Shown: positions 17,254 to 25,586 of the stretch, one piece after another
How positions within the stretch are numbered: position 1 is the stretch's first letter
Layout of the letters: the number at the start of each line of letters is the position of its first letter
Assembly: GCF_900187945.1 (NCBI RefSeq)
Contig: NZ_FYEH01000013.1
Coordinates: forward strand, 1-64,000
Length of the DNA stretch: 64,000 nucleotides
Direction: 5' to 3'
DNA from: Arboricoccus pini
GTDB taxonomy: Bacteria > Pseudomonadota > Alphaproteobacteria > Geminicoccales > Geminicoccaceae
Translations under genes and position numbers: made by a program
The notes under the pieces: generated by a model
What the model saw: only the letters and a program-made list of their open reading frames with translations
Told to the model about the DNA's origin: nothing
The model's database searches: none

Positions 17254-18039
17254 ATGGCACGATCCCTGTCGGCGGAGAGCCCGCACGGCTCCAACCAACC
17301 CGATCTCGACACCGAGGCCGTCTGGGAGGCAAGGCGGGATCTCGCGGCCTGCTTTCGCATGGCCGCGCGCCATGGGCTGGAGGAAGGCATCTGCAATCAC
17401 TTCTCGGCCCTGGTGCCAGGTTATGACGACCTCTTCCTCGTCAATCCCTATGGCTACGCGTTTCGCGAGATCACCGCGTCCGGGCTCCTGGTCTGCGACT
17501 TTCACGGCAATGTGGTAGCCGGCGACGGCGAGCCCGAAGCCACGGCGTTCTTCATCCACGCCCGCGTCCACAAGGCCCTGCCGCGGGCGAAGGTCGCGTT
17601 CCACACACACATGCCCTACGCCACCGCGCTCTCGATGACGGAGGGCGATCCTTTGATCTATGCCGGTCAGACCGCGCTCAAATTCTATGGCCGGACCAGG
17701 GTGGATCCCGATTATAACGGCCTTGCCCTCGACGAGCGCGAAGGCGACCGCATCGCCGCCGCGGCGGGCGATGCCGATATCGTCTTCATGAAGAACCACG
17801 GGGTCATGGTCCTGGCCCCCTCAATCGCCGTTGCCTGGGACGATCTCTATTATCTCGAGCGCGCCTGCGAGGTGCAGACGCTGGCACTCTCGACCGGCCG
17901 CCAGGTTCTGCCGGTCGACAGGGAGGTCGCCGAGGCGACGGCACGCCAGATGCAGGGCGGTGGCGACGAATCAGCCAGGCTGCATCTGGCTTCGGTCCGC
18001 CGGACGCTGGACCGCCTGGAGCCCGACTACCGGACCTGA
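17254..18039 (+). CDS. Class II aldolase/adducin family protein
   Basis: A 261-residue zinc-dependent aldolase-fold protein. Typical features are GLEEGICNHFSALVPG near residue 45, the substrate region NPYGYAFREITASGLLVCD, the metal-binding VAFHTHMPYATALSM and the later FMKNHGVMVLAPS. The length and pattern match the FucA/AraD superfamily members annotated as class II aldolase in catabolic operons. It follows the copper amine oxidase by 71 bases on the same strand and could process a product of amine oxidation, but this is inference. The start has an aggagccc site upstream. Confidence 0.85.
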   Translation: MARSLSAESPHGSNQPDLDTEAVWEARRDLAACFRMAARHGLEEGICNHFSALVPGYDDLFLVNPYGYAFREITASGLLVCDFHGNVVAGDGEPEATAFFIHARVHKALPRAKVAFHTHMPYATALSMTEGDPLIYAGQTALKFYGRTRVDPDYNGLALDEREGDRIAAAAGDADIVFMKNHGVMVLAPSIAVAWDDLYYLERACEVQTLALSTGRQVLPVDREVAEATARQMQGGGDESARLHLASVRRTLDRLEPDYRT

Positions 18040-18048
18040 AGCCCGAGC

Positions 18049-18426
18049 TCAGCTCAAGGGCTGGGTCAGCTGCCGATCGATGCCGGCGATGAACTCGCTG
18101 ATACCGGGCCAGCTCGTGATCCGGCCAACCTTCCTGGCCCCCTTGAAGAGAAAGAAGGTCGGAATGCCGTGGAGGCCGAAACGGGTCGCCATGTCCAGGT
18201 CGTCATAGACATTGGCATGCAGCCAGCGCACGTCCTGCCATTGGAAGCGCTCCGGCTGCTGCATCAAGGCGCGCTTGGCGACCTCGCAGTTCGGGCAGTT
18301 CCGGCCCCAGAGAAAGAGAATGGCGTAGCGAGGCGCATTCGGCTCGGCCAGGATCTCTTCCAGGTTGGCACTGGATACTGGCCGCATGGCGAAATGCGTG
18401 AAGAAGCCCGGCACCGCGCTTTCCAT
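18049..18426 (-). CDS. Thioredoxin-like protein with CPNC active site
   Basis: A 125-residue thioredoxin-fold protein. The active site reads WGRNCPNCEVAK, a CxxC motif, and the cis-proline loop is GIPTFFLFKGARKVGRITSW. No signal peptide is visible, so it is cytoplasmic. ATG 18426 (or TTG 18429) follows a gggagg site. It is convergent with the aldolase gene and divergent from the esterase gene. The N-terminal 20 residues (FFTHFAMRPV...) are not typical of TrxA, so it is probably a specialised thioredoxin rather than the housekeeping one. Confidence 0.85.
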   Translation of the reverse strand: MESAVPGFFTHFAMRPVSSANLEEILAEPNAPRYAILFLWGRNCPNCEVAKRALMQQPERFQWQDVRWLHANVYDDLDMATRFGLHGIPTFFLFKGARKVGRITSWPGISEFIAGIDRQLTQPLS

Positions 18427-18601
18427 CAAGATTGCCTCCCTTTCAGGTCATCATATGTATTTTCAGGATAGGAAATATCCATGTCCGCATGGTGCAGCCC
18501 ATGGCGGCTGGCGACAGCGCGACCATGACGTCCTACCTTGCCGCGTGACAAAATCTGCCCCAACCGTTTGCTGACGCGGCCAACGGCAAGAACGAGGGTG
18601 A

Positions 18602-19594
18602 ATGATGCGCGAGTTCGGCAAGATTCTGCGCAAGGCTGCGCAGCTCACCCAGTCCGGCAACTTCAAGGAGGCGAGTTCTGCCTTGATGGAGGGGCTGGGC
18701 ACGGCCACGTCCATGCCGCGTACGCGTGAACGGCCGGCCGCCCCGCCGGGGCGCTTTCTCTGGCGCGACCATGACGGTCCGACCGGTACGAGGCGCTACA
18801 AGCTCTATGTGCCGGCCGGCTATCGCGGTCAGGAGATGCCGCTGCTGCTCATGCTGCATGGCTGCACTCAGGCGCCCGACGATTTCGCCGAGGGCACGCG
18901 CATGAACCATCTAGCCGAGGATTTGCAGATCCTGGTTGCCTATCCGGCACAGGCCGGCGCCGCCAACCCGCAACGCTGCTGGAACTGGTTTCGGAAGGAA
19001 GATCAGGCGCAAGGCAGTGGCGAGCCCGCCATCATGGCCGGCATTGTCGAGGATATCATGCGCGACTATGGCGTCGACCGCCGCCGCATCTTCGCCGCCG
19101 GCCATTCCGCCGGTGGTGCTGCCGCCATGGTCCTGGGGCAGACCTATCCCAGCCTCTTCGCGGCGGTCGGGGTGAATGCCGGCCTGCCCTTCAAATCGGC
19201 GACCAATGCCGCCCAAGCCTTATCGGTCATGCGTGAGGGGCCATCCCTCGCGAACCTGCCACCGGGCGTCGGCCATCCGACAATTGTCTTTCATGGGGCC
19301 GTGGACAAGACGGTCAATCCCGCCAATGCCCGCGCGATCATCGCTCAGGCGCTGGGCCCCAATCCCGGCGTGCGCGCCGTGGTGGACGAACTGGGCACGG
19401 GAACCAGGCGCCCGGTCGAGCGGACCCGCTATCTGGATTCGGCAGGCAGATTGCGGGCCGAGCTCTGGCTGGTCGAAGGGCTGGGTCATGCCTGGTCGGG
19501 CGGCGAGACTCTTGCCAGCCACACGGACCCGCGCGGTCCCGATGCCAGTCGCGAGATGCTGCGCTTCTTCCTCGAACAGCCGACCGACAGCTAG
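18602..19594 (+). CDS. PHB depolymerase family esterase
   Basis: A 330-residue alpha/beta hydrolase of the poly(3-hydroxybutyrate) depolymerase (esterase_phb, LpqC-like) family. The core shows LLLMLHGCTQAPDDFAEGT, the lipase box GHSAGGAAAMVL, an acidic segment near VDKTVNPANA and the histidine in GLGHAWSGG. About 70 N-terminal residues without a signal peptide (KAAQLTQSGNFKEAS) precede the catalytic domain, a layout common in proteobacterial intracellular members. Substrates may be short-chain polyhydroxyalkanoates or feruloyl/acetyl esters. ATG 18602 is followed by a second ATG at 18605; either may be used. Confidence 0.87.
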   Translation: MMREFGKILRKAAQLTQSGNFKEASSALMEGLGTATSMPRTRERPAAPPGRFLWRDHDGPTGTRRYKLYVPAGYRGQEMPLLLMLHGCTQAPDDFAEGTRMNHLAEDLQILVAYPAQAGAANPQRCWNWFRKEDQAQGSGEPAIMAGIVEDIMRDYGVDRRRIFAAGHSAGGAAAMVLGQTYPSLFAAVGVNAGLPFKSATNAAQALSVMREGPSLANLPPGVGHPTIVFHGAVDKTVNPANARAIIAQALGPNPGVRAVVDELGTGTRRPVERTRYLDSAGRLRAELWLVEGLGHAWSGGETLASHTDPRGPDASREMLRFFLEQPTDS

Positions 19595-19659
19595 ATCGAA
19601 CACCCAGCACCCAGTCGCATGGCGATCGAGACGCCGGAGATGGCTCTAGCCGCCCGCGC

Positions 19660-20688
19660 CTAAGCCTCGTCCGCCTGCAGGCCCCAGGCATCCGATAAGG
19701 TGAACCCCGTCTGGAAGGGATCGCTCGCATCCATGCGCAGCGTCTCCTTGCCATAGACCCAGCCCCGGCCGGTAATGCGCGGGATGACGGCGGGCCGGCC
19801 TGCCACCGTCGTCTGGCCTATCGCCTCGACCTTGAACATGCCGCCCGTGACCGAGCGCGACCAGCGCGTGTCGCCGATGCCGACAAGACCGCGGGCAAAG
19901 AGGGTGGCAAGGTTGGCGGAGCTGCCTGTGCCGCAGGGCGAACGGTCCACGCGGCTGGCCAGCGTCGTGCAGGTACTGATGACGCCATCAGGCTGCGTGG
20001 AGCGGAACATGACATAGGCGATCTTGTCGATACCGGGCCGCAGCGGATGCTGGACCTTCACCTGCTGACTGATTAGAGCGTGCAGCCGCATGCCGATCTC
20101 GGCCAGGGCTCGACTATTGCCGGCGTCGATCGCAAGGCCGATCTGCTCGACGTCGACGATGGCATAATAGACTCCCCCAAAGGCGATATCGGCCTTGATC
20201 CTGCCCCATTCCGGCGTCTCGACCGGCAAGTCCAGCGACTCGGCAAAGGCCGGCACATTGTCCAGGCTGACCGATCGGCAGCTGCCGCCCTCGACATGGG
20301 CGATGGCCTCGATGCGCCCGGCCGGCGTATCGAGGCGGACCACGGTCTTTTCGCCCGTCGCCTCGACCCGGCCACTCTCGATCAATGCCGTGACGACGCA
20401 AATACAGTTGCTGCCCGACATCGGGTGTGCCCGGTCCGCCTGAAGGACGATGAAGCCCGCATGCGTGTCGGCCGAAGCGGGCGGGGTCAGAAGATTGACC
20501 GACATCTGGGCGAAGCCGCGCGGTTCACGCGTGACGATGCGCCTCAGGCTGTCATCGACCTGATTGATATGGTTCATCTTGTCGAGCAGCGTCGTACCCG
20601 GAATGTCCGGGGCTCCGCCGACGATCACCTTGCCGATCTCGCCCTCGCAATGAACCAGAAGAAGGTCGAGCGTGCGCTCCCACTGCAT
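19660..20688 (-). CDS. Proline racemase family enzyme, Ser/Cys active-site type
   Basis: A 342-residue member of the proline racemase superfamily, which contains proline racemases, 4-hydroxyproline 2-epimerases and trans-3-hydroxy-L-proline dehydratases. The position of the first catalytic cysteine is Ser91 (HPMSGSN), and the second is Cys252 (RSPCGTGSSAN). The Ser/Cys combination differs from the classical Cys/Cys racemase and from the Cys/Thr dehydratase. ATG 20688 gives MQWERT. It is the last gene of the minus-strand operon starting at the Rieske oxygenase and likely acts on a cyclic imino acid or hydroxy-imino acid from betaine demethylation. Specificity is uncertain. Confidence 0.85.
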   Translation of the reverse strand: MQWERTLDLLLVHCEGEIGKVIVGGAPDIPGTTLLDKMNHINQVDDSLRRIVTREPRGFAQMSVNLLTPPASADTHAGFIVLQADRAHPMSGSNCICVVTALIESGRVEATGEKTVVRLDTPAGRIEAIAHVEGGSCRSVSLDNVPAFAESLDLPVETPEWGRIKADIAFGGVYYAIVDVEQIGLAIDAGNSRALAEIGMRLHALISQQVKVQHPLRPGIDKIAYVMFRSTQPDGVISTCTTLASRVDRSPCGTGSSANLATLFARGLVGIGDTRWSRSVTGGMFKVEAIGQTTVAGRPAVIPRITGRGWVYGKETLRMDASDPFQTGFTLSDAWGLQADEA

Positions 20689-20714
20689 TGGGCCGGATTC
20701 CTGTCTTGGGTTGA

Positions 20715-21434
20715 TCAGACGTGGCGGGTGACGCCGCCATCGACGCGGATGTTTTGCCCCGTGATGTAACCCGCATCGTCGGAGAGAAGAAAGGCCGCCG
20801 TTTTCGCGATTTCGGCCATCTTGCCGATACGCTGCATCGGAATGGCTTCCGCCGTGCCGGGCTTGTGCTCCAGGCTGTCGATATAGCCGGGCAGGAGCGC
20901 GTTCATGCGGATATTCTCTGCCGCGTAGCGATCGGCGAAGAGCTTTGTGAAGCTGCCGACGGCCGCCCGGTAGGTGCAGGAAACCGGCAGGGCGTTCGTG
21001 GGCTCGAAGGCCGCAAAAGTCGTGATGTTGAGGAAGGCCCCCTTGCCCTGCTCGAGCATGATGGGGGTGACGAGCCTGGCCATGCGCAGGACGGAGAGGA
21101 CGATCATCTCGTGGCCGCTTAGCCATTTTGCCTCGTCCATCGCGAGGAGGTCGCCCTTGGGCGGGTGGCCGGTATGGTTGACGACGGCGTCGACGCGCCC
21201 GAAGCTGCTCCTGGCCGCGTCGACCAGCCGCTCCAGGTCGAAGGCATTCTCCGCCCGCCCCTCGATGCCGACGCCGCCCATTTCCGCCGCCAGCTCCTTG
21301 GCGCTTGCCGAGGGCGACATCAAGGCCAGTCTGTAGCCGCGCGCGTGCAGTTCACGGGCGATCGCCGCCCCCATGCCTCGGCCGCCGCCCGTAACGATGG
21401 CAACAGGGCTCGCCTGCTCGGACCCGCTCATCAT
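20715..21434 (-). CDS. SDR family oxidoreductase with altered YxxxK site
   Basis: A 239-residue short-chain dehydrogenase/reductase. The cofactor motif VTGGGRGMGAAIA is intact at the N terminus and the C-terminal DDAGYITGQNIRVDGG is classical. The active-site stretch reads SCTYRAAVGSFTKLF: compared with the usual YSASKAAV pattern, three residues including the catalytic lysine appear to be missing after the tyrosine. NAD(P)-linked activity is therefore uncertain. An aaggagg site precedes the ATG-ATG start. It sits between the DAO-like and proline-racemase genes in the betaine-type operon. Confidence 0.88.
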   Translation of the reverse strand: MMSGSEQASPVAIVTGGGRGMGAAIARELHARGYRLALMSPSASAKELAAEMGGVGIEGRAENAFDLERLVDAARSSFGRVDAVVNHTGHPPKGDLLAMDEAKWLSGHEMIVLSVLRMARLVTPIMLEQGKGAFLNITTFAAFEPTNALPVSCTYRAAVGSFTKLFADRYAAENIRMNALLPGYIDSLEHKPGTAEAIPMQRIGKMAEIAKTAAFLLSDDAGYITGQNIRVDGGVTRHV

Positions 21435-21515
21435 GCATTCCTCCTTGGTATCAAACGGAAGAAAGAGGGGTGTGGGAGCTCCGGCGTCAATGTCGGACGC
21501 GCCATGACGATAGGG

Positions 21516-22697
21516 TCAGGCCGCGAGCTCGAGCCCCGCCTCCGCACCCGGCTGGTACCAACCCTGGCGCCGCCGCCAGTCGGCCGGGACGTCCTTGAAT
21601 CGATCGAGCTTCAGGGTCGAGAGGTCGGCGAAGCCGCACTGGCCATCCATGACGAGGTCGCGGATCGCGTGGCCCGTGGCAGGCGAAAGCCCGAAGCCGA
21701 CGCTCGACATCGTGGCGACCGTGACATTCTCGGGCGAGCCCAGCCGTTCAAGGACCGGCCGGCCGTCCGGCGTGTTTTCGATCACACCCGCCCATGAGCG
21801 GATGACCCGGACATGGGCGGCCTTGGGGAAGAGCTCGTAGAGTCGGCGGGCGAGGTTGCGCAGAACGGGCGTGGAGGGACGCGGCGGCTCGCCTTCGGCC
21901 GGCACGTTCTCCAGCCATTCATGCGGGCCGCCGCCATAGGCGAGATTGCCGCGCAGCGTCTGCCGGCCATAGAGCCCGTTGCCATCGACACCCCCCAGGG
22001 GCATGAGCGGCAAGGGCTCGGTGACGATCATCTCGGCCCGTGCCGGCGCCATTGGCAGGTCCACGCCGACCATGGCCAGGAGGCCGCCGCATTGCGGCCC
22101 GGCGGCGACGACGAGCTGGTCGCAGGCAAATCGTCCGCGTGTCGTCAGCACGGCCTTGATCTTGCCGCCCTCGCTCTCGAGGCCGGTCACCGCGGTGTGC
22201 TGGAGAATGCGGCCGCCCAGATCCTGCAAGGCGAAGGCATAGGCCTGAACGGTGCGCTGCGGATTGGCATGGCCGCCAAAATGGAGATGCACGCCGCCAG
22301 CCGCATTGTCGCCGGCCAATGGCACGGCCTCCCGCACCTGCCGGGCGTCGAGCTCGTCCCACTTGAATTGCGGCGGCATCTTGCCCTGGATCATGCGCCG
22401 GTAGAACGTCACCTGGGTGGAATCGACCGAGAAGATGATCCGCTCGCGCTGATACTCGGTCGGATAGCCCAAAAGCTCGTCCATCTGTGGCCAAAGGCGC
22501 TGCTCCTCTTCGAAGAGCGGGCTCATGTAGTGGGTGCAGCCACCGCCATTGCGGCCGGAAGCCTCCCAGCCGACGATCCCCTTTTCGAGGACGAGCACGT
22601 CGACGCCCTCACGCGCGAGCCACCAGGCGGCCGAAAGCCCGGTGACGCCGCCGCCGATGATGATGACCGAAGCCCCGTTGCCGGACATGGCTGCCAT
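21516..22697 (-). CDS. FAD-dependent amine/imino-acid oxidase subunit (DAO family)
   Basis: A protein of about 393 residues in the D-amino-acid oxidase/glycine-sarcosine oxidase family. The FAD motif is SVIIIGGGVTGLSAAWWLA at the N terminus, followed by ASGRNGGG, and the C-terminal FAD-binding region reads SSVGFGLSPATGHAIRDLV. Such proteins are the catalytic beta subunits of HcnC, OoxB/NoxB opine oxidases and D-hydroxyproline dehydrogenases. The gene lies 16 bases after the FAD/[2Fe-2S] subunit gene. An earlier ATG at 22726 would overlap that gene and is a possible alternative start. It probably oxidises an N-methyl or cyclic amino acid. Confidence 0.85.
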   Translation of the reverse strand: MAAMSGNGASVIIIGGGVTGLSAAWWLAREGVDVLVLEKGIVGWEASGRNGGGCTHYMSPLFEEEQRLWPQMDELLGYPTEYQRERIIFSVDSTQVTFYRRMIQGKMPPQFKWDELDARQVREAVPLAGDNAAGGVHLHFGGHANPQRTVQAYAFALQDLGGRILQHTAVTGLESEGGKIKAVLTTRGRFACDQLVVAAGPQCGGLLAMVGVDLPMAPARAEMIVTEPLPLMPLGGVDGNGLYGRQTLRGNLAYGGGPHEWLENVPAEGEPPRPSTPVLRNLARRLYELFPKAAHVRVIRSWAGVIENTPDGRPVLERLGSPENVTVATMSSVGFGLSPATGHAIRDLVMDGQCGFADLSTLKLDRFKDVPADWRRRQGWYQPGAEAGLELAA

Positions 22698-22713
22698 TCC
22701 CAAGGAAGACTGA

Positions 22714-24318
22714 TCAGAGATGGACATTCTCGCCGAGCTGCTCGCGTTCTCGCTCGGTGCCGATGTCCTTGAAGTGGATCCACTGCGTCGGAATGCCGAA
22801 CCAGACGTCCCAGCCGGGCCCCATGTCCGGATGCTCCTCCATGTCCGCCAGCGTCGCCAGCGGCAAGGGTCGGACCGGCGCTCGATAGCCGGCAAGCGGC
22901 ACGGAGCCGGCCTCGGCACCGCTCTCGATCTCGAGCAGCATGGCCACCTGCTCGCGGCAACGCCTGGCCTGACACTGGCCCATGCAGGCCCGGGTCAGCC
23001 GCTTGACCTGATCCTGATTCAAAGGCCCGTCCTTGGCCAGCGTGCCGAGATCGCGTCTGCCCATGGCATTCCAGCGCCAGCCCAGGTAGCGCGGCGGCTG
23101 CACGCCCAGAAGCTCGCCGCGCGTGACTTCCTCGCAGACGCAGGCCAAGACGTCGCGACCACCCGTCGCCAGCATCGTCCGCATCCAAAAGCTGCGATAG
23201 GCAAGCACATCAGGGCCCGCCGGTGCCGGGGCTGCCGAGGATGCTTCAACCTCCCGGCCGAGCGAACGCAATGCCGCGAGGCTGGCGGCCTTACCCTGCG
23301 CTACGGCGTCGCCGCCCAGCCCCGCGCAGTCACCGGCGACATAGATCTGCGGCGCGTCGGTGGCGCCGTCGGCCCCGGCCTTGCCGATCCAGCCGCCACG
23401 TGTCGCATCCAGAACCGGTTTGAGGCCCAGGACGTCGAGAAGCTCGACCACGGGGACCACGCCCAGGGCCAGGCAGACCGTGTCGCAGGCGATCTCGCGC
23501 GAGGTACCCGAGCCATCGACCGCCGAAATTGTGAGACCAGTCACACCCTCTGCATTGCCTCGCGCTTTGAGCGGAACATGGCGGGTGATCAATTCGACCC
23601 CCTTCGCCGCCAATGCCGCCAAGAGGTCTGCCGGACCGGCGGGCTCGGAATGCGCCTCGATGATCGCCGCGACCTCAAGGCCGCGGGCGATGGCCAGCAA
23701 GGCTGTCTTTAGTGCCAGCTCGTCGCTGCCGATGACGACCAGCCGGCGCCCGGCGAAGGCATCGTAGCGGATGAGAAGCGCATGGAGCGCCTGGGCACCC
23801 ATGACCCCCGGCTGATCGGAACCCTCGAAGGAAAGATTGAGGTCGCGAGCACCCGTCGCCAGCACCAGGCGGTCGAAGCTTACGAGCCAGCTCCGGCTCT
23901 CATTGGCGAGACCGACGATCGGGCAAGGCAGCGAGTGGAGGCCCGGGGCCTCGATCCAGGCGCCCCAGGCATAAGTCGAGAGCTCGATCTCCACGCCGAG
24001 CTCGAAGGCGAGGGCCAGTTCCTCGTTGCTGCCCAGCACCTGCTCCAGCATGCGCTCCTGGTTCTGCACCGAGCCATCCATGCGGCCGCCGAACTGGAAG
24101 GGCACGTCCATCCCCATGAGGGCTGGCGAGATTGGATGCTCGTCGACCAGCATGACCGTGACGCCGGCGCGCGCACCCTCGATCGCCGCCGCGATCCCGG
24201 CTGGCCCCGCGCCGATGACCAACAACTGGGCGTGCTTCTCGGGGGCCTTGTACTTGCCGGCGATCGACTTGAAATCGGGCCGCTGGTCGTCGGGCAGCGG
24301 AAAGAAGGGGTAGGTCAT
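22714..24318 (-). CDS. FAD/NAD-binding oxidoreductase with C-terminal [2Fe-2S] BFD-like domain
   Basis: A 534-residue alpha subunit of the HcnB/OoxA/D-hydroxyproline-dehydrogenase type. The N-terminal FAD motif is LLVIGAGPAGIAAAIEGA at about residues 32-49, a second nucleotide motif LVVIGSDELALKTALL is central, and IYVAGDCAGLGGDAVAQG closes the flavin domain. The BFD-like iron-sulfur domain has CVCEEVTRGELL and later CMGQCQARRC. Its last 70 residues (YRAPVRPLPL, then PTQWIHFKDIG) match the family tail. ATG 24318 overlaps the stop of the PLP gene by four bases (ATGA). A small HcnA-like subunit is not seen in the operon. Confidence 0.87.
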   Translation of the reverse strand: MTYPFFPLPDDQRPDFKSIAGKYKAPEKHAQLLVIGAGPAGIAAAIEGARAGVTVMLVDEHPISPALMGMDVPFQFGGRMDGSVQNQERMLEQVLGSNEELALAFELGVEIELSTYAWGAWIEAPGLHSLPCPIVGLANESRSWLVSFDRLVLATGARDLNLSFEGSDQPGVMGAQALHALLIRYDAFAGRRLVVIGSDELALKTALLAIARGLEVAAIIEAHSEPAGPADLLAALAAKGVELITRHVPLKARGNAEGVTGLTISAVDGSGTSREIACDTVCLALGVVPVVELLDVLGLKPVLDATRGGWIGKAGADGATDAPQIYVAGDCAGLGGDAVAQGKAASLAALRSLGREVEASSAAPAPAGPDVLAYRSFWMRTMLATGGRDVLACVCEEVTRGELLGVQPPRYLGWRWNAMGRRDLGTLAKDGPLNQDQVKRLTRACMGQCQARRCREQVAMLLEIESGAEAGSVPLAGYRAPVRPLPLATLADMEEHPDMGPGWDVWFGIPTQWIHFKDIGTEREREQLGENVHL

Positions 24319-25586
24319 TGGATGGCTTCCAGCGCCTCTGAAAGATCGGCGATCAGGTCGTCGACATGCTCGATACCGACGGAGATACGCAGCGAGGAAT
24401 CGTCGACCCCCACTTCCTCGCGCCGCTCGCGCGGCACGGCATAATGCGTCGTGGTGGCCGAGTGGCAGATCAGGGATTCGGTGCCGCCCAGGCTGACCGC
24501 CATGCGAAAGACGCGCAATCGATCCAGGAAGGCGAAGGCCTCGGCCTCGCCGCCTGCGATCTTGAAACTGAAGGTCGAGCCGGCGGCGGCGCATTGGCGC
24601 TTGAAGAGCGCATGGCCGGCCTGGCCCTCCTCAAGCAGTCCCAGATAGGTAACGCTCTTGACCTTTGGATGGGCAGTAAGGAAGGCTGCGACCTTGGCAG
24701 CGTTCTCATTCGCCCGCTCGCTTCGAAGCGGCAATGTCTCGAGCGAGCGCAACAAGAGCCAACAATTATAGGGATCGAGATGACTTCCAAGCGTGGTGCG
24801 CAGCTTTCTGAGCTGACCCACGAGCTCCGCGCGGCCAGAGACGCAGCCGGCCAGGAGATCGCTGTGGCCGCCCGCGTATTTGGTGAGCGAGGTTAGGCAG
24901 AGATCTGCCCCCTGCTCCAGAGGTGATTGCTGGAGCGGGCCCAGGAAGGTGTTGTCGACGACGAGAACGGGCCGCCTGCCCTGGCGCAGCCGGATGGCAT
25001 CCGCGACGCGAACGGTCATCGCGATGTCGGACAGGCCGGCCGTCGGGTTGGCCGGCGTCTCGACCATGATGACGCCGATCGGCCCCGTGCGCATCGCCGC
25101 CTCGGCAGCGGCCATGACCACGCCTTCGTCCTGACCATCGGCAAAGCCCTCGGCCTTGACCTGGAACTGGCGCAAGAGATTATTCAAAAGACCATCGGTG
25201 CCGCCATAGATCGGCCGGCTGTAGAGCACCGTGTCGCCCGGCCGCAGGAAGGCCAGCATCGTCGCCGTGACGGCCGCCATGCCGCTATTGAAGACGGCCG
25301 CATCCTCGGCCTGATCCAGCGCCGCCATCCGGCTTTGCACCATGGCGAGGTTCGGATGGTCGAGCCGCGCATAGATGAAGCTCGTGGCATCGCCCGTCTT
25401 CTCCGGTACCGCGCCATCGAAAAAGGCTGCATGCGCGTCCTTGCCGGCCTGCGCGTTCGGGTAGACGAAGGTCGAGGAGGCATAGATGGGGGGCTTGGCC
25501 GCGCCATGGCCATAAGCCGGATCGTAACCTTGCGAGATCGCCAGCGTCTCGCGCCGGAGCGGCCGGTCGTGTCTCTGGCCGCTCAT
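24315..25586 (-). CDS. PLP-dependent Cys/Met metabolism enzyme (gamma-lyase/synthase type)
   Basis: A 423-residue fold-type I enzyme of the cystathionine gamma-synthase/gamma-lyase and methionine gamma-lyase group. The PLP lysine is Lys236 in [11 protein letters not shown], the ring-stacking tyrosine is Tyr127 in RPIYGGT, Asp211 lies in VVDNTF, and GTESLICH is the usual C-terminal motif. It overlaps the Rieske gene by four bases (ATGA) and the next gene in the same way. Sulfur amino-acid cleavage would be standard, yet its place between a Rieske oxygenase and an imino-acid dehydrogenase points to a specialised elimination of a gamma- or beta-substituted substrate. Confidence 0.88.
   Translation of the reverse strand: MSGQRHDRPLRRETLAISQGYDPAYGHGAAKPPIYASSTFVYPNAQAGKDAHAAFFDGAVPEKTGDATSFIYARLDHPNLAMVQSRMAALDQAEDAAVFNSGMAAVTATMLAFLRPGDTVLYSRPIYGGTDGLLNNLLRQFQVKAEGFADGQDEGVVMAAAEAAMRTGPIGVIMVETPANPTAGLSDIAMTVRVADAIRLRQGRRPVLVVDNTFLGPLQQSPLEQGADLCLTSLTKYAGGHSDLLAGCVSGRAELVGQLRKLRTTLGSHLDPYNCWLLLRSLETLPLRSERANENAAKVAAFLTAHPKVKSVTYLGLLEEGQAGHALFKRQCAAAGSTFSFKIAGGEAEAFAFLDRLRVFRMAVSLGGTESLICHSATTTHYAVPRERREEVGVDDSSLRISVGIEHVDDLIADLSEALEAIQ

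Noticed and set aside
15251-17332. 693-codon open frame on the minus strand across the amine oxidase gene
   Set aside because: It is antisense to a fully conserved enzyme and exists because GC-rich third positions remove stop codons. It has no domain or ribosome site.
22714-24594. Extended 626-residue form of the FAD/[2Fe-2S] protein
   Set aside because: The extra residues are an out-of-frame reading of the PLP-enzyme gene, and the ATG at 24318 gives the normal family N terminus.
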